This document shows, one piece after another, positions 16,738 to 25,247 of a DNA stretch of 64,000 nucleotides (positions are counted from its first letter, which is position 1; every line of letters begins with the position of its first letter). The position numbers and the translations under genes are program-made. The notes below the pieces were generated by a model. The model did no database searches. It had not been told where the DNA came from and saw only the letters and a list, made by a program, of their open reading frames with translations. This DNA comes from Bacillus sp. (in: firmicutes) (GTDB lineage Bacteria; Bacillota; Bacilli; Bacillales; JACDOC01): assembly GCA_017656295.1 (NCBI GenBank), contig JACDOC010000014.1:1-64000 (forward strand). The letters run 5' to 3'.

Positions 16738-16929
16738 TTAAGCTTGTCTCGGTGGTTCTTCAGCGGTAATATGAACGGCTTCTTCGATATTAGCGGCCGT
16801 ATCTAAGCGATGAACGGATCCTCCGCACATTCCTTCATTGACCATACGATCAATATCGAAATAGGCCTTATCTCGCCCTTCATATTTGGTGTCATCTAAA
16901 AATTCATAACGATTTTGATTATCCTTCAA
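16738..16929 (-). CDS. Small conserved-looking protein of unknown function
   Basis: 63 aa, acidic, no membrane segment. It contains YEGRDKAYFDIDRMVNEGM and GGSVHRLD, which look like constrained sequence, but I do not recognise the family. Start TTG 16929 is 7 nt after a G-rich ribosome site on the minus strand. It is followed by its own terminator. Possibly a spore-phase protein given the neighbourhood, but nothing in the sequence shows this. Confidence 0.55.
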   Translation of the reverse strand: MKDNQNRYEFLDDTKYEGRDKAYFDIDRMVNEGMCGGSVHRLDTAANIEEAVHITAEEPPRQA

Positions 16930-16996
16930 ATGATATCCCCCCTACACGTTAGTTTCTTTGGAATTCTTACTATTCATGCAATGAAAAAATTATCTA

Positions 16997-17203
16997 TTAT
17001 GAACCGTCATATACATGAAAAAGCATTAATTCGTGAATATGCTTTTTGATCTCTTCTTCTTTTTCTGGAACAGCTGTTTCCCACTCAATTTGCCCATTTT
17101 GATGATAAATCGCTTCGTATTTTTTTCCACGATAATAAAACGAAATATGCCATCCAGGTAATTTTTGATTGTACAGTGATTGGTATTGAAAATGCAAAAT
17201 CAT
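16997..17203 (-). CDS. yheE: YheE family protein
   Basis: 68-aa protein of unknown function. The sequence pattern HFQYQSLY, SFYYRGKKYEAIYHQNGQIEW and the C-terminal IHELMLFHVYD closely resembles B. subtilis YheE (72 aa), which also sits beside yheB. It is rich in aromatic residues and predicted to be mostly beta. Ribosome site GAGGTGA on the minus strand supports ATG 17203. Divergent from yheB. Confidence 0.75.
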   Translation of the reverse strand: MILHFQYQSLYNQKLPGWHISFYYRGKKYEAIYHQNGQIEWETAVPEKEEEIKKHIHELMLFHVYDGS

Positions 17204-17355
17204 CTATATTCACCTCACGATTATTGTAAACTTTTCGGAAAAGTCGAACAACTTTTTTGCCCGTATAACCATCTCATTTGCGTTAAAGAATAATCTAACC
17301 GTATAATTAAAAGTTGGTTGTATGTATTTAGGTTATAAGGAAGGTTGTTGATACG

Positions 17356-18492
17356 ATGGAAGTCGTGTTGATGATATTGTTCATGATGGTGATTGGGGCG
17401 ATGATTGGGGGATTGACAAACTCATTAGCGATTAAAATGCTATTTCGCCCGTATCGGACGTATTACATAGGGAAATGGCGTGTTCCTTTTACTCCTGGAC
17501 TAATTCCGAAGAGAAGAGGAGAATTAGCGGAACAATTAGGTCGAATGGTAGTCGACCATTTACTTACACCAGATAGTCTAAAGAAAAAATTAACCGACAA
17601 AGCGTTTCAAAAAGAAATTCAACGATGGTTAGCGAGTGTGGCCGAGCAGTGGATTCAATCGGAGAAACCGATTGAAGATGTGTTCACTCGTTTTGGCTTT
17701 ACCGATTCTAAAAGAAAATTGCATTTATGGCTCGAACGCTGGACAGATCAAAAAATTATTCACTTTATAGAAACGAATGGAGACCGTGCAATTAAGGAGG
17801 TGCTCCCAAAAGAGTGGGTGGCTGTTCTTGATCAGAAAGTACAGTCTTTTACCCCGTTTATTATACAAAAGCTTACTGCTTTTTTTGAAAGCGATAAAGG
17901 AAAAGAAAAGATTCAACAAATGGTTGATGACTTTTTAAAAGAGCGAGGCATGTTAGGAAACATGCTGCAAATGTTTTTAGGCAATATGTCATTAGTAGAT
18001 AAAATCCAACCGGAAATAACTAAATTTTTCCAAAATGATGGAACGAAGCATTTAATTTCGGAACTTATTGAATCCGAATGGAATCGAATGAAAGATAAGT
18101 CTATAAATGAATGGCTTGCTTCCTTTGATCATCAGAAAATATATTCTTCGGTGAAAGAAATCGTATCTTCAACGGTTCAAATCGATTGGATGTTGGACAA
18201 ACCTGTGTATTCTGTATTGGCTCCATACGAAAAAACGATTCTTGATGTAACCGTTCCATCGGTTGTGACTCAAGGGACTAGCTGGCTCACAGCGAAAATT
18301 GAAAATATTATTCAAACATTAAGATTGCAAGAAATTGTAAAAGAACAAGTTGAATCCTTCTCTGTTGAGCGTTTAGAAGAAATGGTGTTATCGATTTCGA
18401 AAAAAGAATTTAAAATGATTACGTATTTAGGGGCATTACTTGGTGGAATTATCGGTTTGATACAAGGCCTTATTGTCTTTTTCCTCACATAA
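17356..18492 (+). CDS. yheB: DUF445 family membrane protein YheB
   Basis: 378 aa, the usual length for YheB. A hydrophobic N-terminal helix (residues 2-25, with GAMIGGLTNSLAIKMLFRP) and a C-terminal helix (GALLGGIIGLIQGLIVFFL) bracket a long helical middle. The N-terminal GxTNxLAIxMLFRP block is the DUF445 signature. Function is unknown; in B. subtilis it is in a pair with yheA. A TATAAT at 17302-17307 with TTGCGT 18 nt upstream may be the promoter. Confidence 0.88.
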   Translation: MEVVLMILFMMVIGAMIGGLTNSLAIKMLFRPYRTYYIGKWRVPFTPGLIPKRRGELAEQLGRMVVDHLLTPDSLKKKLTDKAFQKEIQRWLASVAEQWIQSEKPIEDVFTRFGFTDSKRKLHLWLERWTDQKIIHFIETNGDRAIKEVLPKEWVAVLDQKVQSFTPFIIQKLTAFFESDKGKEKIQQMVDDFLKERGMLGNMLQMFLGNMSLVDKIQPEITKFFQNDGTKHLISELIESEWNRMKDKSINEWLASFDHQKIYSSVKEIVSSTVQIDWMLDKPVYSVLAPYEKTILDVTVPSVVTQGTSWLTAKIENIIQTLRLQEIVKEQVESFSVERLEEMVLSISKKEFKMITYLGALLGGIIGLIQGLIVFFLT

Positions 18493-18614
18493 TGGTCGCA
18501 TATGCTCGAACTTTTTCGCATAGTTTGTTATAGTGGTATGGAGTTTAAAAAAACTGCTTTTTTTGAAAAGTTCTCTTCTTGTCTAGGGGAGAACGTATGT
18601 AAGGAGGAAAAAGA

Positions 18615-18968
18615 ATGTCCAATCATTTGTATGACATAGCGTATGGATTAGAACGTGCGCTACGTCAAAACGAAGACTTTTTAAAATTAAAAGAAATGTA
18701 CAATCAAGTACTGGCCGATCAAAACGCTAATGCGTTATTTACAAATTTCCGTGATATTCAATTAAAGCTTCAGCAAAAGCAAATGACCGGTCAAGAAATT
18801 ACATCTGATGAAGTTCAACAGGCACAAAAAGCAGCTGCACTTGCCCAACAAAACGAAAAAATTGCTAAATTAATTGAAACTGAACAACGGATGAGCTTCA
18901 TTATTGATGATTTAAATAAAATCATTATGAAGCCGTTAGATGAATTGTATGGAAATATTCAATACTAA
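18615..18968 (+). CDS. yheA: YlbF-family protein YheA
   Basis: 117 aa, almost entirely helical, Gln- and Lys-rich, with the YlbF/YmcA fold (LKEMYNQVLADQNANALF, FRDIQLKLQQKQMTGQ). YlbF, YmcA and YaaT form a complex that helps RNase Y; YheA is a paralogue of unknown role. It follows yheB by 122 nt and has a strong ribosome site AAGGAGG. A terminator follows. Confidence 0.88.
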   Translation: MSNHLYDIAYGLERALRQNEDFLKLKEMYNQVLADQNANALFTNFRDIQLKLQQKQMTGQEITSDEVQQAQKAAALAQQNEKIAKLIETEQRMSFIIDDLNKIIMKPLDELYGNIQY

Positions 18969-18980
18969 AAAATGTTTCAT

Positions 18981-19023
18981 ATCTCTCTTACCTGTAAAAT
19001 GGTGAGAGAGATTTTCTTTTTTT
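18981..19023 (+). terminator. Terminator of yheBA
   Basis: ATCTCTCTTACC pairs with GGTGAGAGAGAT, followed by a T-rich tract ending in seven Ts. Confidence 0.85.
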
Positions 19024-19111
19024 CGAATATGGTCAATCAGTTCTATGAATGGCTTTCAATACATAAACGTATTAAAAGAAAAGAATTTCATCTTTATGAG
19101 GAGGAACAACC

Positions 19112-19981
19112 ATGATCTACAGGATGTTAGCGTTGAATGTGGATGGAACGTTACTACAGACGAACGGTCGTTTAAATAAATCTACAAAAGAAGCGATTCA
19201 ATACGCCCAAAGTAAAGGCATTTATGTAACGATCGTTTCTTCCAAGCATTTTCTTGCCGTCAAACGAATTGCCAAGTCATTGAAAATTGATAACCATTTA
19301 GTTACCCATCAAGGGGCTTACATTGCATCTGAACTTGAAAAACCTATTTTTGTCCGTCGGTTAAGTGATCAAACGGTAAGAGACCTTGTCCAACTAATCG
19401 ATTCCTATCCGTGCCAAATTCGCCTCATTCATGAAAAACACGCTCTAGCAACGAATCCTGAAAAATCAAAGCCTCTCCTAGCAAAATCCATTTTCACCCC
19501 AGCCATTTCCTTTTTCTATTCGATTAAGTACACTGATACAATACTAGAGGATTTAGAGACCCAACCGATGGACGCTTGCCAACTTGAAATTGCGTTCCAT
19601 TCCAAAAAAGATTTACACGAATGTCGACGAATGGTAGAGAACTCGTTTCATGAAGTGGATTGCGTTCTTTCCAATGACCATCAGTTACACATCGTGCCAA
19701 AAGGAATCAGTAAGCTGCGTGGATTAATGTATTTATGCGACCGATTAGGCATGACCATGTCGGAAGTAGTGATGATTGGTTCAGGATTAGATGATCAACC
19801 ATGCATCGAATGCAGCGGTTTAGGAGTCGCTATGGGGGATGCACCGCAGGAAGTGAAGCGTTCAGCCGATTGGATTACGCGCTCAGCAGATGAAAATGGA
19901 GTCGCGTATGTGGTAAAAGAACTGTTTCGTAAGCAACAACCGATTGAATTTTTGAAGAAGTTGAACGTGATAAAAAAGTAA
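19112..19981 (+). CDS. yhaX: Cof-type HAD family protein YhaX, probably not a phosphatase
   Basis: 289 aa with the Cof/HAD layout. Motif I, normally DxDGT, reads NVDGT (residues 9-13), so the nucleophilic Asp is Asn. Motif IV, normally GDxxND, reads GSGLDD. The Lys of motif III region is retained. Two key Asp losses argue against phosphatase activity, so it may bind a ligand. B. subtilis YhaX is a sporulation (mother-cell) gene and, as I remember, has the same NxDGT, so this is probably a family trait. ATG 19112 follows GAGGAGG. Confidence 0.85.
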   Translation: MIYRMLALNVDGTLLQTNGRLNKSTKEAIQYAQSKGIYVTIVSSKHFLAVKRIAKSLKIDNHLVTHQGAYIASELEKPIFVRRLSDQTVRDLVQLIDSYPCQIRLIHEKHALATNPEKSKPLLAKSIFTPAISFFYSIKYTDTILEDLETQPMDACQLEIAFHSKKDLHECRRMVENSFHEVDCVLSNDHQLHIVPKGISKLRGLMYLCDRLGMTMSEVVMIGSGLDDQPCIECSGLGVAMGDAPQEVKRSADWITRSADENGVAYVVKELFRKQQPIEFLKKLNVIKK

Positions 19982-20006
19982 ACATACATGAGATAAAAAG
20001 CTATGT

Positions 20007-20034
20007 TTCCCCTTTTCTTTTAAAGGGGGTTTTT
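20007..20034 (+). terminator. Terminator of yhaX
   Basis: CCCCTTT pairs with AAAGGGG around CTTT, followed by Ts interrupted by one A. Confidence 0.7.
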
Positions 20035-20123
20035 ATTTAGCGATATCCTCGTGTTTCCATTGATTTTCAATACACATTTCTGTACACTAAAGAGAGCTTT
20101 GACTTGAACATAAGGTGATGAAA

Positions 20124-21641
20124 ATGCACATTCAAATACATGGACTTCAAGATGATCGTTTTCAACGTCAGCTCCAATTGATTGGTAACTTATTTTTTGA
20201 AGAAACGGACGTCTCCTTTCAACCGACAGTCGGGGCGGATTTAGACATCCGCTTTCAATTGCATATCACGGACGTCGTGGACGTGACATGTGAACTTATC
20301 CCACCGGAAGGAGAAATGGTACAAGCCCATTTTCGTGGACCTATTGATGGAACAGCTTCGGAAAAAGAGCAATTTAAGCAAATAAAAAATGCCGTTTCTC
20401 ATGTGTATTTATCCGTTTTACAACAGCATACAGGCATTCGACAAAAATGGGGAATATTAACAGGGGTTCGCCCAACAAAGCTGTTACACCGAAAATTGAA
20501 AAGTGGAATGAGCAAAGACATCGCTCATCAGCAGCTAAAAGACGACTATTTAATTACGGATGAAAAAATTCAATTAATGCAAGCCATCGTCGACCGTCAA
20601 TTAGCCGTCGTTCCTGACCTCTATTCGTTACAAAATGAAGTCAGCATTTATATCGGGATTCCGTTTTGTCCAACGAAATGTGCTTACTGCACGTTCCCGG
20701 CTTATGCGATTCAAGGAAAGCAAGGACGGGTTGACTCCTTCTTAGCAGGCTTACACTACGAAATGCAACAAATCGGACAGTGGCTGAAGGAAAAAGGCAT
20801 AAAAATTACAACAATTTATTATGGGGGCGGTACGCCAACGTCCATTACGGCGGAAGAAATGGATTTATTATATGAAGAAATGTACCGTTCGTTCCCTGAT
20901 GTTGAAAGCATTCGAGAAATTACGGTCGAAGCGGGCCGTCCAGATACGATTACACCGGAAAAATTAAATGTTTTAAAAAAGTGGAACATTGATCGGATTA
21001 GCATTAATCCGCAATCGTATATTCAAGAAACGTTAAAAGCGATTGGGCGTCATCATACGGTAGAAGAAACGATTGAAAAGTTCCATCTTGCCCGTGATAT
21101 GGGAATGAACAATATTAATATGGACTTAATTATCGGCTTACCAGGTGAAGGGCTGAAAGAATTTGAGCATACGTTGAATGAAACCGAAAAGCTGATGCCG
21201 GAATCATTAACCGTCCATACGCTTTCGTTTAAACGAGCTTCTGAAATGACCCAAAATAAAGAAAAATATCAAGTCGCCCCACGGGAAGAAGTGGAACAAA
21301 TGATGAACCGTGCAGAACAATGGACAAATGATCACGGTTATGTTCCGTATTACTTGTACCGTCAAAAAAATATTTTAGGGAACTTAGAGAACGTTGGTTA
21401 TGCAAAACCTGGTCAAGAAAGTATTTATAACATTGTGATCATGGAGGAAGTACAGACAATTATTGGTCTAGGTTGTGGAGCTTCAAGTAAATTCATTGAC
21501 CCAAAAACCGGAAAAATCGAGCATTTTGCAAATCCAAAAGATCCGAAGTCATACAATGAAGGGTTTAAAGAATATACCGATAAAAAGCTGGCCATTTTAA
21601 ACGAACTTTACAAAGATATTCCTTCTAACGTGTCCAATTAA
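20124..21641 (+). CDS. hemZ: Radical SAM protein HemZ (coproporphyrinogen dehydrogenase-like)
   Basis: 505 aa. The radical-SAM cluster motif CPTKCAYC has Cys at 182, 186 and 189, followed by the SAM-binding GGGTPTS and later the HemN-type VEAGRPDT and NPQSY. It belongs to the HemN/HemW family; in B. subtilis HemZ is linked to anaerobic haem synthesis, though a firm biochemical role is not settled. The N-terminal 150 residues are a THUMP-like extension absent from HemW. ATG 20124 is chosen because AAGGTGA lies 6 nt upstream. Ends with a strong terminator. Confidence 0.9.
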   Translation: MHIQIHGLQDDRFQRQLQLIGNLFFEETDVSFQPTVGADLDIRFQLHITDVVDVTCELIPPEGEMVQAHFRGPIDGTASEKEQFKQIKNAVSHVYLSVLQQHTGIRQKWGILTGVRPTKLLHRKLKSGMSKDIAHQQLKDDYLITDEKIQLMQAIVDRQLAVVPDLYSLQNEVSIYIGIPFCPTKCAYCTFPAYAIQGKQGRVDSFLAGLHYEMQQIGQWLKEKGIKITTIYYGGGTPTSITAEEMDLLYEEMYRSFPDVESIREITVEAGRPDTITPEKLNVLKKWNIDRISINPQSYIQETLKAIGRHHTVEETIEKFHLARDMGMNNINMDLIIGLPGEGLKEFEHTLNETEKLMPESLTVHTLSFKRASEMTQNKEKYQVAPREEVEQMMNRAEQWTNDHGYVPYYLYRQKNILGNLENVGYAKPGQESIYNIVIMEEVQTIIGLGCGASSKFIDPKTGKIEHFANPKDPKSYNEGFKEYTDKKLAILNELYKDIPSNVSN

Positions 21642-21668
21642 TGCATACATTTAAATGAAGTGTATGAT

Positions 21669-21710
21669 AAAAGCTGGTTCTTACTCAAATTGAGAGGAAC
21701 CAGCTTTTTT
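21669..21710 (+). terminator. Terminator of hemZ
   Basis: AAAAGCTGGTTC pairs with GAACCAGCTTTT; the loop contains a further CTCAA/TTGAG pairing; a T run follows. Confidence 0.9.
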
Positions 21711-21775
21711 ATATCGGGAAAAGGAATCCTTATCCATATGTCGAAATAGTTAACAAACGAAAAAGGAGGGATACA

Positions 21776-22564
21776 ATGAACATTTCACAGGCGTATGAGA
21801 CGATTCGATGTCATTTGGCTGAACGAGTCGCTAAAATCACGTTAAATCGCCCAGATACTCTTAATGCGATAAACGTAACGATGATTCAAGAACTGAATCA
21901 TTGTTTAAAGGAATTAGCAGCAAATGAACACATTCAAATTGTCGTTCTTCAAGGAAGTGGTAAAGGATTTTCTTCTGGTGGAGACATTAAATCGATGTTA
22001 GCAAGTAACCATTTAAATTTCGATGACGTGATGGACGAAATTAGCGAGCTTGCGCTTCGTCTATTTACATTACCAAAATTCGTAATTGCGGCCATCCATG
22101 GTGCAGCTGCTGGTCTTGGTTTTAGCTTAGCTTTAAACGCCGATCGTATTATTGCCGAAAAAGATAGTAAGTTTGCCATGAACTTTATTGGCATTGGCCT
22201 TATCCCAGATGGAGGAGGGCATTATTTATTAGCCCAGCGAGTAGGGGTACAAAAAGCAAAAGAAATTATTTGGGAAGGTCGCGTCATGCCGGCAGAGGAC
22301 GCTTACCTATATGGGCTTGTTGATGAATTGGTTGAAGGAGATTTACAGGCATATGTCGACCAATATGTGAAGCAATTATTGCGAACACCACTATTGGCAA
22401 AGATTGAAACGAAGCGATTGATGGCAGAATGGAAGAAGGATGAACTACAGCACATACTCAAACGGGAAAAAGAAGGACAAAGAAAGATGAGGCAAACGAA
22501 AGACCATCTAGAAGGGATCCAAGCATTTTTAGAAAAACGGATGCCGCAATTTCATGGCAGGTAA
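21776..22564 (+). CDS. yhaR: Enoyl-CoA hydratase/isomerase family protein YhaR
   Basis: 262-aa crotonase-fold protein. The oxyanion-hole elements are GKGFSSGGDIKSM and HGAAAGLGFSLAL. The second catalytic Glu of true hydratases is replaced in LIPDGGGHYLLAQRVG by Asp, so hydration of enoyl-CoA may be altered and the reaction is uncertain. B. subtilis YhaR occupies the same place between hemZ and yhaQ. ATG 21776 has AAGGAGGG upstream. A symmetrical hairpin lies just after the stop. Confidence 0.85.
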   Translation: MNISQAYETIRCHLAERVAKITLNRPDTLNAINVTMIQELNHCLKELAANEHIQIVVLQGSGKGFSSGGDIKSMLASNHLNFDDVMDEISELALRLFTLPKFVIAAIHGAAAGLGFSLALNADRIIAEKDSKFAMNFIGIGLIPDGGGHYLLAQRVGVQKAKEIIWEGRVMPAEDAYLYGLVDELVEGDLQAYVDQYVKQLLRTPLLAKIETKRLMAEWKKDELQHILKREKEGQRKMRQTKDHLEGIQAFLEKRMPQFHGR

Positions 22565-22583
22565 TGAATGAACAATCATTCGT

Positions 22584-22619
22584 TGTCCCAAGGTTCCATC
22601 TCATCGGAATCTTGGGACA
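22584..22619 (+). terminator. Hairpin after yhaR, possible terminator
   Basis: TGTCCCAAGGTTCC pairs with GGAATCTTGGGACA (one mismatch), but there is only TTTG afterwards. Confidence 0.5.
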
Positions 22620-22636
22620 TTTGTGTATATGGATTT

Positions 22637-22822
22637 TTATACGTGGAATAATAGTAGTTTTCCAGCTGGAGAAGTACAGCGGTAGGTTTTTTCCTTATAT
22701 CCTTTTTCTTTTAGCAATTGTTCCCCTTTTTGCTTCGCTTCTTGGTCATTGGCTGCTTCAAAAGTTTCATCTAACAATTTTTCTCCATTTTTTTCAAAGA
22801 CCGTTAATTTATATTGTTTCAT
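22637..22822 (-). CDS. yhzD: YhzD family small protein
   Basis: 61 aa. It starts MKQYKLTVFEKNGEKLLDE and contains AANDQEAKQKGEQLL and the C-terminal PAGKLLLFHV, closely resembling B. subtilis YhzD between yhaR and yhaQ. Function unknown; a small alpha/beta protein. GGAGGGGTGG on the minus strand just before ATG 22822 decides the start; the reading frame extends 33 codons upstream without a ribosome site. Confidence 0.75.
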   Translation of the reverse strand: MKQYKLTVFEKNGEKLLDETFEAANDQEAKQKGEQLLKEKGYKEKTYRCTSPAGKLLLFHV

Positions 22823-22988
22823 CGTTCCACCCCTCCTGAGTTTATTTAATTTTATTTTGACATAATTTTCAGAGAAATCAAGGAGGGGAAAATGATTCGT
22901 TGACTTTACCAAAATATTCAATTAATGTAATAATGAAACTTTTTTCTTAAGAAAACGCATGACTTTTGTCCCGAGGAGGAGGGGAAAC

Positions 22989-23888
22989 ATGACGTTACAT
23001 TTTCAAGGTGTCACGAAACGATTTGGAGCGTTTACGGCTGTCAATCATTTGTCATTATCTATACCAGAACAAGAGATTTTTGGTTTTTTAGGAGCGAATG
23101 GTGCTGGAAAAACAACGACTTTTCGAATGATTTTAGGATTGTTACAGCCAAGTGAAGGTACCATTACGTGGAACAATCAACCGATCAATTATTCCGTTTC
23201 CACACATATTGGCTACTTGCCAGAAGAGCGGGGGTTGTATCCCAAATTAACCGTCAAAGAGCAAATTTGGTACTTGGCAAATCTTCGGGGGATGGGAAAA
23301 AAAGAAGCGGATGTGGTGTTAAAAAAATGGTTAGAACGGTTCCACATTTCGGACTATTATTCCAAAAAGGTTGAAGAGCTCTCCAAAGGAAATCAGCAAA
23401 AAGTTCAATTTATTGCCTCCGTTATACATAAGCCTCAATTGCTTATTCTAGACGAGCCATTTAGCGGCTTAGATCCGGTGAATGTCGAACAATTGAAGAA
23501 TGCCGTCGTTGACTTGAAAAATAACGGAACGACAATTGTCTTTTCGAGTCACCGGATGGAGCATGTAGAAGAGTTGTGTGAAAATTTATGTATTATGCAC
23601 CATGGTCGGCCGATTGTGCATGGAAGATTACGAGAAATCAAACAGTCGTTTGGTAAGAAAAATGTGTTTGTTCATGCTGACTTTTCACTGGACTTTCTTC
23701 AAAACTATGAAGGAGTGACAAAGTATAAGCGTACAGCTGAAGGAGCAGTCCTCCAAGTAACTAGTGAGGAAGTCGCCCAACGGATATTACAGGACATTAC
23801 CGGAAAAGGATTTGTGCGTAAATTCGTATTAGACGAACCGTCATTAAATGATATTTTCATAGAGAAAGTGGGGACATCGTATGAATAA
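22989..23888 (+). CDS. yhaQ: ABC transporter ATP-binding protein YhaQ (NatA-like)
   Basis: 299-aa ATPase of the DRA/NatA group. Walker A GANGAGKTT is near residue 37, Walker B is LLILDEPFSGLDPVN, and the signature is degenerate (LSKGNQQKVQFIASV), as is usual in this group. It pairs with the permease YhaP, whose gene overlaps it by 8 nt. ATG 22989 is preferred because GGAGGAGGGG is directly upstream. NatAB-type exporters extrude sodium; the substrate of YhaQP is unknown. Confidence 0.9.
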   Translation: MTLHFQGVTKRFGAFTAVNHLSLSIPEQEIFGFLGANGAGKTTTFRMILGLLQPSEGTITWNNQPINYSVSTHIGYLPEERGLYPKLTVKEQIWYLANLRGMGKKEADVVLKKWLERFHISDYYSKKVEELSKGNQQKVQFIASVIHKPQLLILDEPFSGLDPVNVEQLKNAVVDLKNNGTTIVFSSHRMEHVEELCENLCIMHHGRPIVHGRLREIKQSFGKKNVFVHADFSLDFLQNYEGVTKYKRTAEGAVLQVTSEEVAQRILQDITGKGFVRKFVLDEPSLNDIFIEKVGTSYE

Positions 23889-25128
23889 ATTCGTAACCGT
23901 ATTACTTCATACGTTTATGACGAAGTTGAAATCAAAGCCATTTATCATTTCAACGGTGATTATGGCGATTGGGATTTTAGTTATTACCAATATCGACCGA
24001 ATCATTGATATGTTTGGTGGTGATGAAGCTAAACGTGTCATTGTCGTTGATCAAACCAATCAGCTATTTACCCCACTACAAGCCCATGTTCTTGAGGTTT
24101 CCGATGATATTGAATTAGTAGAAGCTACGAAAGAGGAATCGGAAGCTGAAGAACAAGTGAAAGATGGAAAATACGAAGGAATGTTAGTGCTATCAATGGA
24201 TGGAGAAGGGCTTCCAATAGCTACCTATAAAGCATTAACACTGACAGATTCTGAAACGATCAATCTATTAGAAAGATCGCTGCAATCGATTAAGTCGTCT
24301 TTAGCCGCACAGCAACTGCAGCTATCTCCGGACCAATTAGCAAAACTAACCGCTCCACTTTCGTTTCAAAAAGAAGCACTATCATCTGAAGCCAAGTCAG
24401 AAGAAGAACTGAGCCAAGCACGATTTGTTGTGTATTTAATGATTTTGATGTTATACATCGTCGTCATCGTATACTCAAGTATGATTGCGACAGAAGTAGC
24501 GAGTGAAAAATCTTCCCGTGTGATGGAAATTTTAATTTCTAGTGTCTCCCCGGTTACGCATATGTTTGGAAAAATATTAGGAATTGCACTTCTAGGTATT
24601 TCCCAAATTATTTTTTTATTAACGATCGGATATATTTCTTTAACACAGTTACGAGATGGGACAGAAGACGTGATCGAGTTGCTTGGACTTCGAGATTTAT
24701 CTCTATCCTTAATTATGTTTGCCATTATTTTCTTTCTTCTTGGATATTTCCTATATGCAACTTTTGGAGCGTTACTGGGATCGTTAGTCAGTCGGACAGA
24801 AGAAGTGCAGCAAACGATTACGCCAATGATGTTTTTAATCATTATTGCATTTTTCATATCTATGTACGGGCTAGAAGATCCGAATGCATCCTTTGTAACA
24901 ATTTCTTCGTTTATTCCGTTTTTTACACCAATGACCATGTTTCTACGGATCGGAATGTTAAATGTACCTGTGTGGGAAATTGTGCTTAGTATGTCCTTGT
25001 TAATTGCCACTGTGGTCTTTTTTGCAGTTTTTGGTGCCCGAATTTACAAAGGTGGCGTTCTTATGTATGGAAAAGCCAATATTTTTAAAGATATTCGTAA
25101 AGCCATATTGTTAACGAAAAAAGAATAA
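23881..25128 (+). CDS. yhaP: ABC transporter permease YhaP (NatB-like)
   Basis: 415 aa with the ABC-2/NatB layout: an N-terminal helix (about 18-38), a large extracytoplasmic loop of about 150 residues rich in Glu and Ser, and five or six C-terminal helices. ATEVASEKSSRVMEILISSVSP is the conserved segment after the loop. It overlaps yhaQ by 8 nt, so the two are translationally coupled. Likely an exporter of sodium or a small molecule; the substrate is not evident. A terminator follows 15 nt after the stop. Confidence 0.88.
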   Translation: MNKFVTVLLHTFMTKLKSKPFIISTVIMAIGILVITNIDRIIDMFGGDEAKRVIVVDQTNQLFTPLQAHVLEVSDDIELVEATKEESEAEEQVKDGKYEGMLVLSMDGEGLPIATYKALTLTDSETINLLERSLQSIKSSLAAQQLQLSPDQLAKLTAPLSFQKEALSSEAKSEEELSQARFVVYLMILMLYIVVIVYSSMIATEVASEKSSRVMEILISSVSPVTHMFGKILGIALLGISQIIFLLTIGYISLTQLRDGTEDVIELLGLRDLSLSLIMFAIIFFLLGYFLYATFGALLGSLVSRTEEVQQTITPMMFLIIIAFFISMYGLEDPNASFVTISSFIPFFTPMTMFLRIGMLNVPVWEIVLSMSLLIATVVFFAVFGARIYKGGVLMYGKANIFKDIRKAILLTKKE

Positions 25129-25142
25129 TTTTCACTTGGATG

Positions 25143-25168
25143 AAGCTCGGCTGCTGCCGGGCTTTTTT
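25143..25168 (+). terminator. Terminator of yhaQP
   Basis: AAGCTCGGC, loop TGCT, GCCGGGCTT, then a T run. Confidence 0.88.
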
Positions 25169-25198
25169 CCTTTTGAACGGTTAGGTGTCATTGTTGTG

Positions 25199-25207
25199 TG
25201 GTATAAT
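25199..25207 (+). promoter_or_regulatory. Extended -10 promoter of yhaO-yhaN
   Basis: TGGTATAAT is a perfect extended -10 element 41 nt upstream of the yhaO start; no good -35 is seen. Confidence 0.6.
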
Positions 25208-25247
25208 GAAAAAAATGGGAACGTACATTCGGAGGGAGGACTTTTAT

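Noticed and set aside
22564-22839. 91-codon plus-strand ORF after yhaR
   Set aside because: It is the reverse complement of yhzD plus a hairpin; no ribosome site.
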